Of a stretch of DNA of 64,000 nt, positions 13,114 to 24,270 are shown piece after piece. Under the pieces are notes generated by a model. It had not been told where the DNA came from. It was given only the letters and a program-made list of their open reading frames with translations, and searched no databases. Within the stretch, counting starts at the first letter, position 1, and each line of letters begins with the position of its first letter. The translations under genes and the position numbers were made by a program. Source of the stretch: Penicillus capitatus (Eukaryota; Chlorophyta); assembly GCA_965649825.1 (NCBI GenBank), contig OZ287712.1:186001-250000 (forward strand), in the 5' to 3' direction.

Positions 13114-14240
13114 ATGACAGAGACGACGGTGCGCGCACCGTTCTTCCTGCTACCGATGGATCCGTCCGAAGAGCAGCCGGCACTCGAACGCGACGTCCTC
13201 CAACGCATTGCCGCGTGTCTCAAGGTGCCATACGAGCCTGAGCGCATCCTGTCTGCCGTCGAAGAGCTCGTGACGAAATCGGATGCGAATACGGTCTCTC
13301 TGTCCAGTCCCATCATCTCGCATACGAAAAGAGTGAGAACAGGAGACGCTGCAAGTCTATGAGGAGCGATACGGCACGATGCATTCTCAACTGAACCAAC
13401 TGCAGCAGGAGAATTTCGATTTGAGAAAGGCACTGAACAAGGCGCAGCTCGCCAGTGAACCTGCCATTGTCCAAGTCCGGTTCTCATTTGTGTGACCTTT
13501 TGGCCGAAGGAGATGGATGACTAGGTGAAGCAGCTGTTGCTGGATCCAGCCATGAATAAGGAATTCTCTTCGCTCAAGGCCGAACTGGAATCAAGTCGAA
13601 ACGAGATCCGACGTCTGCAGGGTGAACTCGACGGCCTGACATTCACGCAGCAGAGCAAAGCAGGACGTCAACTCATGGCTAAGTGCCGTAAACTACAGGT
13701 GGATATTGCACGATGTGACGTGGCGGCGGCATCTGATGGGGTGGACGTCTGTAGGAAGAGAATGAGGAGATGGGGCGCGAGATCTCAGAGGGACGCGTTC
13801 ACGAACTGGAGACGCAGCTGACGGCGGCGCGGAGTTATGCGGAGGATCTCCGGCGACGGTTCAAAGAATTGGAGGCGCATTGCTACGCGTTGGACGAAGA
13901 GGCAGAAGACATCCAGCAACAGATCTTCATTCTCAAGAACCAACAGGAGGAGCGCAGTGTCAGGTCACTCTTCTGAATGTGTGACATGATGTGACGCCCA
14001 GTACATTCGAACAGGTACCGAGAGCGTAGTGTGACGCCTCGACGACTGAGTCCAGAATACAGAGATCCGCCAGAGATGTACGAGAGACGACGCATTTCGC
14101 ACTCGATGGATCGAAAACGACATCTGTCGGAAGAGAGAGGCGGTGGACCGGGAGGCGGACATCCCAGAGATCGCAGCTCAGGAATGTCGGTCCACGAGGA
14201 TGACCGCGAGATGGCGTCGATGCGTCGACGGTACAAATAG
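13114..14240 (+). CDS. FIP37: FIP37/WTAP-like subunit of the m6A mRNA methyltransferase complex (5 exons)
   Basis: Coiled-coil scaffold of the nuclear N6-adenosine methyltransferase complex. Exons 13114-13293, 13343-13474, 13525-13698, 13755-13963 and 14015-14240 join to 306 aa. Nearly the whole central region is heptad-like coiled coil. The family-diagnostic block reads LLLDPAMNKEFSSLKAE, then GLTFTQQSKAGRQLMAKCR, then QEENEEMGREISEGRVHELE, matching plant FIP37 order. The C-terminal ~75 residues are Arg/Ser/Gly-rich and probably disordered. Introns are 49-56 nt, several with GTGTGAC or GAGTGAG near the 3' splice site. The start is the ATG that follows the open frame's in-frame region and precedes a short Thr/Pro-rich leader. 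Converges on the lycopene cyclase with a 55-bp gap. Confidence 0.88.
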
Positions 14241-14295
14241 AAAGGACGTCTAAAGAATGTCTCTGTTCGAAATAATCATCATCGCGTCGATCGAT

Positions 14296-16357
14296 TCACG
14301 CACGGATCGTCTCGTTCTTGCCCAACAGCGTCTCGATCTCGGTCTTGTATTTCGAGAAATACGTTCGCAGGACGTATCGCCCTGAGGCATCTAAGCAAAG
14401 AGGAATGACCGATATGCGTCGTTGAGATCGAGAGGGCGTGGGGTTACCGATCATCAGATGGGTGAGGAGTCGAGTTTTGATGCTGGGCGGCGCCAAGAGT
14501 AATGTCAGCATCGCAAAGACGACGAGATCCGTCGAGTCGATGGACGAGGAGAGAAATCCCTTCCAGTAATAGGCAGGAAGGCGAAAGAATGTGTCAAAGA
14601 ATCGGTTGATATCTGGCAGTTCCAACTGAGCCAACAATTCCATCCCAAACACGTGAAACGACGCCTGCATCCAACAAACCGTCGATGCCTTGGCAGTCCA
14701 AGCGCGAGGACGCACTTGGGTTCTCTTCTCGGGTGACCAGAGTGAAGCCCAGACCATCTGGGATCTCTCCTGAACGAGGCGAAGGTCAGATGCGAGGGCG
14801 GCTTCGATGGCGGCTGCCATTTTGGGTGCCTCGCGTAAGGAACGCGAAATGGAGTATCCGCTTGAGGGGTGAATGAGATTGGCGGCGGCGCCAAAAGCTG
14901 TGATCGATTGATCTTCGATCGGCAGCGGACCGCCGACCGGAATGTAGGACCACTCTTCATCGAGCAGCTCCTTCATCTTGAGTCCCATCGCTTCCATTCG
15001 CCTGTCCCATCAAAAGATGAGCGGCATCTGGGAAAAGGCGGTGGGCAAACCGCATGAGGCGTGTCTTGAGTTGACTGAAGGGCAAGGGCGGCTTGGCAAC
15101 AAGACAGGTCTCTTCGAGAAAGACCCTGTCCCCGCCAAGCGGCATGGCATAGAGGAAACTGGGGACCTCGTCGTGGGTATTCCACAAACCGTCGCCGCCG
15201 TTTGGATGCTGGCCCCTCTGTCGAACAGCATCTCAGGCAATCAGGTGTGAACAGACGTGTGACTTTGATGCGGGGAGCTGAAGATGGCCACAGTCCAGAG
15301 TGATGGCGGCGGTAGTCCATGAACAGCACACGGTCTGTCGGGTACCGATCGCTGTACCCTTCGAGCTCCACTTCGATCCCGTACGCCGTCTGAGCACCAG
15401 GTGCGGGTACATCGTCTTCAAACTTAAGAAATCTCCCGGCGGCTGCTCCGGATGCCAACGTCACCAATCTCCCATATCACTCGATCCCCCTTAGACCCAT
15501 CGCGTGGACCGATGGCCGGACCTGGATGAAATGACAGCTTGGGTATCCTTGCACAGAACGACGGCCGTCTGCGATGACGCATCGATGTCGATCTGATCGA
15601 CAAATCCACGACAGAAATACACGTTCCATTTCTGGCACCGCTGCAGCAAGATCTCGTGCAGCTTCGCCAGATGGACGCGTCCGTAAGGCCGATCGATCGT
15701 CACCTGACAGCACAACACGTGACGTGAGAAGGCACGAAATGGACAGAGCTTCGAAGGGGGGAGACTTCTTGTTCTTCGCCAAAGTAGCAGACAGCTTCCG
15801 GCCAGATCCTCTCCAAAGCCTCCGCCATTCCAATCGACTCAAATTCGTCGACCCAGACGCCATAGTTATTCACAAAAGGCACGTCCTCCCCTGGAGAGAC
15901 GCTGTGAGGAGGACGGCGAGGTGGCAGGGGACTACCGATGAGGACAACGCTCCGGCCATGACGAGCGATCTCGGCAGCCAGTGCCAGACCAGCAGGGCCA
16001 CATCCGACAACGGCAACATCTGCTGTGCGCGATGCATCCCACACAAGGAGACTCTCTGTCAGAGAGAGTGAGACGTGGAGGTGGCGGCTCTTGTTTGCCT
16101 GAAAGAGTGAGAGGTTATGGAGAGTCGGTAGGGTGACACCAGGTGACCTGTTTCTGCACGTATTCCATTTCTGTGTGTCCTTCGCGGATCCATTGGTTGA
16201 TGTCTGTGTGTGAGAGAGGGGGTGTCGATGAAGCGAATGTCTTTTCTTCTGCCGATTGGGCTTTGAGGCGGTAAGAGGTGCGTTCTCCACGTTTTCCGAC
16301 GGGTTTGCGCAGAACGGCGAAATCGCTGTTCGCATGGATGACGGCAACGGCTTTCAT
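14296..16357 (-). CDS. LCYE: Lycopene cyclase, epsilon-type (carotenoid biosynthesis)
   Basis: Plastid flavoprotein that cyclises lycopene ends; the sequence is nearer epsilon than beta cyclases. ATG at 16357. Residues ~1-70 look like a transit peptide. Dinucleotide fold: DVAVVGCGPAGLALAAE. Next VPFVNNYGVWVDEFESIGM (after removal of a short intron), TIDRPYGRVHLAKLHEILL, VTLASGAAAGRFLKFE, QTAYGIEVE, FMDYR, PSFLYAMPLGGDRVFLEET, EEWSYIPVGGPLP, AFGAAANLIHPSSGYSISRS, and the C-terminal membrane-associated ELPDINRFFDTFFRLP. The WSYIPVGG and FGAAAN forms are those of epsilon cyclases. At least seven introns are needed, including 14391-14447. Epsilon cyclase would give alpha-carotene/lutein-type pigments, in line with green plastids. 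Confidence 0.9.
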
Positions 16358-16833
16358 GACGATGAGATCTTGATCTTAATATTGGCCTGACGCTAGAAAA
16401 ATGATACGGCATTCTTATTGTCGCGTAGATCGGATGGGACGACGCTTCGGTGTTGTGTACGACACTTAGACGACGGACAGTAACACGACTAAGAAATGGC
16501 AAAGGCGAATAGACACGATATGGATTGCTGATGACAGACAGCTGCACACCCAGAGTCGTTACAAGGATTCGAGTCAGAGTACCACATAACAATATAATCT
16601 GCTCCAGAGCTTTGCATTCGATCTGTTGCCGTGGACAACCATGAGTGCATTTAGCAATGCTAAAGTCGTTCATTTACACCGAAAACAGTAAAGGATCGCT
16701 TAGCCTTCTTTGACAAAGATACCCAAGAACAATCAACACACTCACATTGGGTTTTGTCCGATCATGCACACACTGACCTCCAGTCACGTTCAACGCCAAG
16801 GTACCCCCAGAACATTCCACACGGCCCACCACG
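16358..16833. repeat. Intergenic stretch holding pieces of the downstream segmental repeat
   Basis: No gene is seen in the first 200 bp. About 16560-16775 resembles 48045-48265 (shared words include the run around ctttgcatt and ccgatcatgcacacac), and 16780-16845 resembles 59428-59490 (shared gtcacgttcaa, gccaagrta, cccagaac). So fragments of the array that dominates 18.8-64 kb already occur here, on the far side of the FKBP and GPX genes. Similarity was judged by eye at about 70-75%. Confidence 0.55.
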
Positions 16834-17535
16834 ATGTCTTCTCAGATATCCGATCCGTCGCGTCTCTTCACCATCTACAAGAAGGTGACGATCCGATCGA
16901 GTGACACGAAACAGATAACGCCTTATGACGTAGAATGCTAACGATGCAGCAGACCCTCTGGCATCTCTCGTCTTGCAGGGTGGCGGCTGCTCTTGCCACA
17001 GAGGCGGACGTCGAACAACTGCTTTTTGGCTTGGCGTGAAAGTGTGATCATCTCACTCTTTGACACACACCATTGCCTGTGCTGCACACACCTTCAGAAT
17101 GTTCAACCAGGCGAAGAGGGGCGAGATGGTCACGTTGCATTGCAAAGTGTGACGTCGATGCAGATGGAGTGAGAAATCGCGGAGTGTGTGAACGCAGGGT
17201 TGTCTCTGACGGATGGTTCGGTGTTCGACAGCAGCCACGGCGGCGACGTGCCGCTCGGTTTCAAATTTGAAGCAGGGCAGGCGACAAAGGGATGGGAAGC
17301 GGGAGTCCTTGGAGCGAGCGTCGGCCGAAGCGCAGACAGAAGGTCCCACCGGATACGGGAGGGATACAGTGAAGCGGGTGCACCGCCAGAGATTCCATGT
17401 CGTTTCTCTACCCCTCAATCCGACAGAGAGATCCAGTTCCGGTCTTCGGGAGATACCACGCTCGTGCTCGGTGTCGAAATCGCGGAGATCAAGACGCCTG
17501 CAAGACGCATGTGCGAGGGCTTGGATCCGCGATGA
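16834..17535 (+). CDS. FKBP-type peptidyl-prolyl isomerase (5' exons unresolved)
   Basis: The C-terminal exon (about 17188-17535) carries an FKBP domain: LTDGSVFDSSHGGDVPLGF, FEAGQATKGWEAGVLG, GYSEAGAPPEIP and DTTLVLGVEIAEIK. An upstream exon at about 17096-17150 supplies KRGEMVTLH, the first strand of the fold. A splice from a GC donor in CAT T|GC would join these in frame, but this is tentative. The first exon is proposed to start at ATG 16834 (MSSQISDPSRLFTIYKK), followed by an intron with a good branch site (gctaac, ~16941). Its link to the FKBP domain is not proven. The middle of the domain is divergent, so activity is uncertain. The stop is at 17533-17535. Confidence 0.6.
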
Positions 17536-17677
17536 CCGTTACCGTGTCAAGAAGAATGGATGCCATTTGCCGAGAATGCGAGGGACGAAGCGCGTGCCGC
17601 TGCTGGCAACGACGAACAAGGCGTCCAAAACCACGCAAACGCGCCTGTTGGAGCCGCGCAGAATCATCAAGTGATAC

Positions 17678-18528
17678 ATGTACAGAAGGAGAAAGGTGTT
17701 CTCACCGCAAGGCAGTGTGTGCCTTGTGGGGCTGGGTGTCTGTGGTCTGCTCTACGTGGGGGTGCTTCAGCTGGCCCTTAGAACCAAACCTGGAGTGTCC
17801 CCTGTCCTCTCAGCTGCTCGGGAAACGCCCCCTGAGAACATTCCCGAGCCTCGGCTACCGCCCACCGGACTCTACGCCTTGGTCCTGGAAGGGAATCCGA
17901 TCAGCAGCCTCATGCTGTGCGCTCTGTTCGTGCAGGGGGTCGTGGAAGACATCGACCGCGAGCCGAAAGATCTGGCCGAGTTTGCAGGGAATGTCTCGGT
18001 GGTGGTGAACGTTGCCTCGCACTGCGGCTTCACCGAGGCAAACTACAGAGGCAAGCATGACGTGTAGCTGCGAGCGACGTGCTCAGAGTCGCTGACGTGC
18101 AGGACTGCAGGACCTCTACGACCGGTACCGCTCCGATGGATTCACCGTTCTGGCGTTCCCCTGCAACCAGTTCGGAAACCAAGAGCCAGACGAGTGTCCG
18201 GAAATTAAGGCATTCGTCGAAGCAGAGTTCCACATCACATTTCCGATGTTCTTCAAAGTGCGCGCCGATCTCCCAAGAGGCCAGCTGAGTTGTCTCCGCT
18301 GCGCAGGTCGACGTCAACGGACCGAACACGAACGCCGTCTTCAGCTTCCTCAAGCAGCATCTGCCGCGCGGTGAAGGACAGGAGGAGGCAGCGGACTTCG
18401 ATCTGCCGTGGAACTTCCAGAAGTTCCTGATCGGCCGAGACGGCATGCCCCGAGATCTCTTTCCTCGAGAATTCGTCCGGGAGAGACTCGAATCTGCCAT
18501 TGTCTCGCTGCTGCACTCGGAACAGTGA
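17678..18528 (+). CDS. Glutathione peroxidase, membrane-anchored Cys type (3 exons)
   Basis: Thiol peroxidase reducing H2O2 or lipid hydroperoxides; the Cys (non-selenocysteine) type usually takes electrons from thioredoxin. Exons 17678-18050, 18103-18257 and 18307-18528 give 249 aa. Residues ~10-32 form one hydrophobic segment (VCLVGLGVCGLLYVGVLQLAL), a signal anchor or part of a targeting sequence. The catalytic tetrad is visible: peroxidatic Cys in VNVASHCGFTEANYR, Gln in LAFPCNQFGNQEP, Trp and Asn in WNFQKFLIGRDG. The first intron begins GCAAGC and ends GTGCAG, a GC-AG intron proven by restoration of NYRGLQDLYDRY. The second is GT-AG, 49 nt. It lies between two pieces of the array repeat. 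Confidence 0.9.
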
Positions 18529-18615
18529 CTGGCTTACAGTATCCATCTGTAAACCTGGTGCTGCTCTGTAATCGTGTGTCGACCGACCGAGTCCCCATTC
18601 TGAAAACGACGCCTC

Positions 18616-18792
18616 ATGGCCCAGTTCTTCCTTGACCAGCGAACCGGAAGAATGACGAAGGCTGATGCACCAAATGTCGCGGCCTTCCTGGCCGGAGGGT
18701 CGCAAATGCACCAGACGCACCTTCTCATTCGAGGCGTGTGTCTCGTCGAACAGGATCCCCAAATCGAGTCTCCGCAGTTGTTCGCAGCTTAG
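18616..18792 (+). other. Short open frame bridging into the repeat array, unrecognised
   Basis: ATG to TAG, 58 codons (begins MAQFFLDQRTGRMTK, ends QLFAA). The last residues fall in sequence homologous to the end of the open frame at 59363-59581 (HLFAA). It may be the broken 3' part of that array ORF or chance. No function is assigned. Confidence 0.25.
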
Positions 18793-19273
18793 GCCTCCGC
18801 GCCTCTAGCGCCTTGGCTCATCCTTCTTCGCGAGCCGTGCGTGTCTTTCTTTTGCGGACAGGCATGCCGAGTTCGAATTCCTCGCATCTGCCACAGCATA
18901 GCAAAGTTCGCTGAGCGCGAGGTGAGGAAAGAGCGAAGAAAACGAGGTGCTTTTCCGTCTCGCCAAGAGAAGATTCGCGCCTGCCTTCTGCCGAGAGCAA
19001 TTGGCGGTCCTGATGGGAAGACGCGCAGAGCCGGCGTTCTTTCGGGCACGGAAGGCAGCAAACCGTCTGGCGATCATGGCCGTGAAGACGCCGTCGACCG
19101 CTTTTCGTGATCGTCGCAGGAGGCGCACGTCGTGAAAGCGATAAAAAACTGCTGCGTTGTTCATTAAATCGAACACTGACAGGTAACCGGACTGTTCCAG
19201 AGGGTCATGCAAAATCTCCAGAACTCATGCCGGGAAGAATGCGATCGGCTTCTCGTCGTTAGGCGACGCGTTT

Positions 19274-19785
19274 TTAGCAGTAACCATACCACCAGCGAGG
19301 TGCTGGTACGACGGGCGGAGTGCTGTCAAATCCCCTGCATTTACCGCTGTCACCGTTAAAGTCCCATGCATCAAGCCCTACATACTGCCAGCCCTCGATA
19401 CTTGACTGAGTTGATCCGGCAACTAACCGTGGTCATCACATACAATTTTGATGCAGTCATCCAAATAAACCGGATACTTTTCAAATTTAGGAGTGTCGTC
19501 GTCGAATTTCTTACCGCTACCTTCACATACGACAGACACCACAGTAAACATGAGGTTTTGTCACACAGCTATTCATTCATACTGTATTGATTGGCCCCAT
19601 CTTCTTTCAGGAACAGTTTGCCGACGACGTGGCCACTCTCGTCGACGACCGACTCCGTGGTGGGACGGTAAGCTGTCGCCTACAGAACACAAGACAGTCA
19701 CCACGGAGGGTTGCTGCAGTGGGGATCTTGCTGCGTGGAGGCAGAGGAGAGCGGCGAAGAAGAACAGAGCTGCGTTGGCAGACAT
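19274..19785 (-). CDS. R1 family small secreted cysteine-containing protein, copy A (4 exons)
   Basis: Unrecognised gene. Exons (coding order) 19785-19705, 19679-19583, 19520-19444 and 19405-19274 give 128 aa with no frame break. Residues 1-20 are a clear signal peptide (MSANAALFFFAALLCLHAA). Then ESVVDESGHVVGKLFLKED, a segment with GKKFDDDTPKF and YLDDCIKI, and a C-terminal part with GWQYVGLDAWDF, a Cys, and APRWWYGYC at the very end. Introns are 25, 62 and 38 nt. The same frame is kept in copies B and C with mostly third-position changes in exon 2. A TATA box lies 89 bp upstream. Presumably secreted; the three cysteines could pair. Function unknown. Confidence 0.68.
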
Positions 19786-19873
19786 GGTGTCCGAGACGAA
19801 GTCCGGAGAACCTGAGAGAGACAGATGCACAAACGCATAAAGGGAAGTGGCGATGGTCGAGAACTCTGCTGGA

Positions 19874-19880
19874 ATTTATA
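19874..19880 (-). promoter_or_regulatory. TATA box of R1 copy A
   Basis: TATAAAT on the minus strand, 89 bp upstream of the R1-A start codon. The same box at the same spacing precedes copies B and C. Confidence 0.6.
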
Positions 19881-20080
19881 CCTTGAAGCTACAGTCAGCG
19901 GCCTGAATTCAGACAGCATGCCAGAAGCGACGTGTCCGAATTCGGCAGTGCCTCGTTTGCCGACGAACGCATTTGCCAATTCGGTCGTATTCGCCGAGCG
20001 CGACCCAGCAGCTGCTGTCGCATGGAGAGCTTTCTGAGGATTCATTCGGCAACAGCCACGATGTGACTTGTCTGGCGGGC

Positions 20081-20374
20081 ATGTGCCGGACGGTTAGCCT
20101 CCATTTCCCTCCCAGCGCGAACCGAGGCAGTCTGTCTGCGAAGGCGAAACGCGGACGACCGCCTTCCACGTTCGCTGCGAGACAAGAAGGGGCTAATTGT
20201 TTCCTGAACGGGGACTGGGCCGACCGTCCGGACGCAAGGACGCTGTCTCTTGTTGCCATTTCTCGCAGATGCCGCAGCAACCGAGAATGGCTTAGGCGCC
20301 ACGAACGAATGACTGCTCTCTCGCTGTCCGCGGCGGCAGGCAGGAGGTCTAGACGAGAAACACACCCTAGATAA
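20081..20374 (+). other. Conserved 97-codon open frame of repeat R, copy A
   Basis: An ATG-to-stop frame of 97 codons (begins MCRTVSLHFPPSANRG, contains KAKRGRPPS, ends RRETHPR). It is kept at the same length in copies B (41864-42157) and C (60805-61098). The reverse strand is also open here, so conservation of length may only reflect lack of indels. KRGRP resembles an AT-hook core. No homology is recognised. Confidence 0.3.
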
Positions 20375-23300
20375 AAAGATGATCTACGCCGCCGATGACA
20401 GATGTGTCACCTGCACGAACGTTCGACACGGCGCACAGGAAATAGTCGCTTCCCAGCTGTCGGAGGCGTCTTCTGCACTGCGACAGGCGCATCTTCGACA
20501 AGAGAATCGTCGTCGGCGAAAAACTCATCCGTCCAGAAGGATGGACGGGACTCAGAACTTCCGCCGCGGTCCCTCGTTTACCGGCGCCGGTTTGCAGGCG
20601 AATGACTGGCTGTCTGCTCAGGCCGAGTCCGGACGCCGCGTCTGCGGTGTGTTTCGGCATCCGGCGTTGTCGCCAGTCCATCCGGTTGATGATGCCCCCG
20701 TCCGAAGCAACGGACTTCTAGCAGCGCGACAGCGCGTTCTTGCGTTTTCTGCGGAGGAGAACGAACGTCTTGCCGCGTCGATCCTTCTCCCGCTCCACAT
20801 GCGCATTTCCCATGCGAATGAAAGGAGGAAGATCGCGAATGCAGGCGTGGCACGTGCGCAGTAGATCGTTGACCATGGTCATCCGATGACCGAAGGTGCG
20901 GTGCACCGAGCACAACGACCCTTTCGCAGACCACGTCGCAACTATTTGGAGGCAGGGGACGGAGAATCCTCGGTTCTGTCGGAAACGGAGAAACGCTGTC
21001 TTGCGACGCGCGTGGACGGCGAGGCTGGCGTGCGATGTCTTCAGACACGCGAAGGTCATCTCACCGTAACCCGAACCAGACGCGTTCCGGTCCAGACGGC
21101 ACACGTCGGCAGAGCGGCGTCGGAGTCGCAGCGTCGAAAGAGATTTCGCAGTGAACGCCGACCCTTCGAGAATCCCGTTCTGACGACGGCGCGCCTCCTG
21201 CCACGGGACTGCCGATTCCCACATGTCGAGGCGTGGAGAAGGTAGTCGTTCAGCTGCAGCATCACTCAACATGTGATGGCTGCTGACATGTTCTTTCATC
21301 CTGCTCGGCGACATCAGCTTCGACGCACCTTGTCTGGTATGTAAGTCCGGAGTCTCTGCATTACATGAGTTCGCTGTGCAGGTCTGTGTCCCTTGGCAGT
21401 TCATTTGACTGTCGTGCTGAGTTGGAATCTGCCAGGAAGCTAGCTGTTTTGCCAAACAGGCGCATGACGGATCGTGTAGTCTCGTTCGCTGTCCTTGACC
21501 AAGAATCATCACTCTTCGTGCTCATACCTCGGTCGCGGTGTCACACATCCATGTGACTCTGAAGGGGTACATAAATCCACTTACACATGGCTGGCAACGT
21601 CCTTCATCTGGACTCTTTGTCTTGTGACAGGCACCGCGGCCGGAGAAGGGAGGTCGGTGAAGACGTTGAGGAAAGATCGAAGCAGATCGTATCACGTGTG
21701 GTCGCCAAATACCGCATCTGACAGATGCATGGACTCCAGACGAGCAGCGAAAGCCAAGAGGCCTTCTCTTAGTGACCGAGGTCGCCGAACTCGATTCGCC
21801 TGTCCCTCATTGACAGTCAAGATTCGCACTGTCCTGTCGAGGGCAGGGATTCTGTCGCCGATCCCCTCATTGGATTGTCGTCGAAGAAACCTGTTTCTGG
21901 AGCAGTTGGGGATGGGATCCTCCTCGCTGGAGTGTCACGTGTGGCCATCTCACAGATCCCTGACGATCGGAGAGAGGACTTCTGTAGCCTTGGAGAGCCA
22001 ACGAGTCAGGTGATGCTGTGCTAAGTCACTCAGGTTCAGCGATGTGACAGGACCAGTCTCGTGTGAGAGTTCGTTCCTGCTTCAAGGGGGAGATCGCGGC
22101 ATCGCTGTCCGAGCGATCAGGAAATGCGCATCCCGCGTGTGACTTTGACGACTTCTGGATGGCAGAGTCTCCGAATCCAGCAGATGATGTGACAACAGCG
22201 GCCGGATCGGACCCTCAAGACTTCAGATGCAGAGGATCTCAGCTGGTTGCCGGAGTCTGTGAGAATCCGTGTCCGCTTGCAGTTGTAGAGAAGTCGAGCA
22301 GCCTCGATCAGACGCCGTCAGTAACCTCTGTCAGCGCGGGACGTGCCACCGGTCCTACCAGACAGCAGACGCGTGAAGGATCGACCTCAGAGTTCGATCT
22401 CATCGTCTCAGTTACGCAGCTCTCCTGCTCCAAGCGAAGACGCCTGTCAGCAGCATGCCTGCACACCGCGATGAGATTTCACCTGGGCTCTATTCCCGGC
22501 CAAGTCAGTCAGTCGTTCCGACACCAGTTTCTACCCTAATCTATTCTGGTCTGCTTGTCATGGATGCGGTGCTGCCACCCGTATCATGACAGCAAACGCG
22601 TGCTGACACGTTTTCTGGCCTCACCTTCGTGGATATCTCATTTATCTGGAGTCTGGTGCTTTCCTCCGACTTTCTTTCCTTTAACCTAACTGGCCCAAAA
22701 AAGCCTCCAGCTCCCGAAGTTCTCGCGTCCAATTTCGGAAATAGACAACGATGTGACTGGATCCGGTGCGCGCGGCACCCACTCTACGGTTAGCGACCAT
22801 TCGCCTCCCACCGCCTGCGGAGGCGGTTGCTCCACGAAGCGGGAGCCTTGCCCTGTCATCGCATGGCCTCGACGGAAAGGAAAGGGAGCTGCGCTAACGC
22901 CTCTCGTGAAGCGCGTCGAGCGCTCGGACGCGACGACGGAGGCTCTTGCGCCGTCCTTCGCCGGTAGACGGCGCGAGAGGATGCGTCGCATGCCACGGCG
23001 GCACAGACCTCGTTCGCGCTCCTTGGCGGGCAGCAAGAGATCGTTTCGACGAAAGGCCAAAGCCTCGAGGGCGACCCATTCCGTCGGTCGGCCAGCGCAC
23101 CGCCCTTCGTGGACATTCAAGATCGCGTTGACAGACCAAGACACGCGCGGAAGACCGCCGATTCTCGCGCCTGTTGCGGAAAGAGGTCGGGGAAGCACCT
23201 TCCTATCTGCTCGCACACGCGATGCGCTGCTGAGGCTGGAAGTGTTGACAATGTTACACGAGACCACCAGAGAACAACGTCGTCTGGGTCTGCAGGAGCT

Positions 23301-24065
23301 CAGTTGCCGGTCATTGGAAGAGCACAGAATTAACTGGATCCATCGAAGACTGTCCGCAAGGCGAGGTGTCTTCCATCTCTCTATGAGTATTCTCTGCGAC
23401 GTGTACCTGTGCTGATTCTGCTCTGGTTGTTGGGGCTGATCTAGAAGAACAGACTTATCGATTATCAAGTGCTTTGTCACTTACCTGCCCTGTGTGCCAG
23501 TGTCGTTTCGACGGATGCGCCGGATTTTGCTTTATATGCATCTGGGTCATCCAATGACGTATCCAGAAGAAGTCCCGTTCGTAACCTCCGTTCCATAGTG
23601 GACAGGGTTTCTCATTTGAAAGTGTGACTATCTGTGCATGTATCGTAGACAGTTTATAGGCGCTCTAGTGTCGAGGATGTGTGCTGAGCATCAGAGAATC
23701 GTGGATCCGGTGTCCAGATGCCTCTTGTGGTGGAATGCTATGAACCGACGTCTATAGCGACCGAGAACACAGACAGGTTCGTGCCTTTCCCGAGCTTAGC
23801 AGAGATATGCATCTTGCGACGTCGAATGGGTCACATCTCGAACAGTCGTCATCATTTGAAGGACAAGGCGAGCTTTGGTGATTCTGGAGAGCGTCGAAGG
23901 AGGAAGGTTGCACAACGGACGATACTCATAACCTCTGCATTCCTGCAGGTGTGCACAAGATCGTCCATGATATGTAGATAAGTTGAACTCTGCAATGCTG
24001 CTGAGTCACTCGTCTTCGAACTAAACACTGCCACGCTCGTCCTTGCCGACAGGGCAGCAAAGTAG

Positions 24066-24268
24066 TGTCAGGGTCAAGAACCTGAAGAACCGACGAAGCT
24101 GTAGCATGACATGAGACATGACGCAATCATGACGTCATGTTAGCAGCAACATATAAAATGGGGGTATGATACGATCAATGTCTCTAAGAAAACAGCGTTC
24201 TTCTGTTTAAAACAACGCTTTCGCTTTCGCACACTTTATACGTCGGTAAACGCACTCCTTACACGACA
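24066..24268 (+). repeat. Left LTR
   Basis: 203 bp, TG...CA ends. It contains a palindromic CRE-like TGACGTCA at about 24130 and a TATA motif (catataaaatggggg) about 105 bp before the LTR end, as expected for a U3 promoter. Gag begins two bases after its end. Confidence 0.92.
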
Positions 24269-24270
24269 AG

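Larger units (their letters stand above)
18780..24065. repeat. Segmental repeat R, copy A (start of unit 1)
   Basis: About 5 kb repeated at 40160-45415 (copy B) and 59100-64000 (copy C, truncated by the window end). Copies share long near-identical stretches, for example the block opening ggcctycgcgcctstagcgcc and the block around caaaaaagcctccagctccc. They differ by point changes and indels: copy B lacks about 300 bp present in A at ~21205-21500. All six frames contain long GC-driven open stretches. Only the R1 gene (minus strand, below) shows codon-like substitution among copies; the rest I leave as unassigned repeat. Copy A is followed by sequence matching 48310-48420 and then by the retrotransposon. 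Confidence 0.8.

Noticed and set aside
20718-21512. 264-codon minus-strand frame in repeat copy A
   Set aside because: The same region is shifted in copy C and partly deleted in copy B, so no constraint on the frame is visible.
22063-22539. Plus-strand frame beginning near MAESPNPADDV, also at 62882-63412
   Set aside because: A 2-bp deletion in copy B (near 43697) shifts it, and no start context, intron pattern or homology supports it. Left within the repeat annotation.
22686-23480. 264-codon minus-strand frame and overlapping 220-codon plus-strand frame (22753-23415) in repeat R
   Set aside because: Both strands are open over the same bases, the frames end differently in copies B and C, and substitutions change residues on either reading. 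This looks like GC-driven absence of stops rather than a gene.
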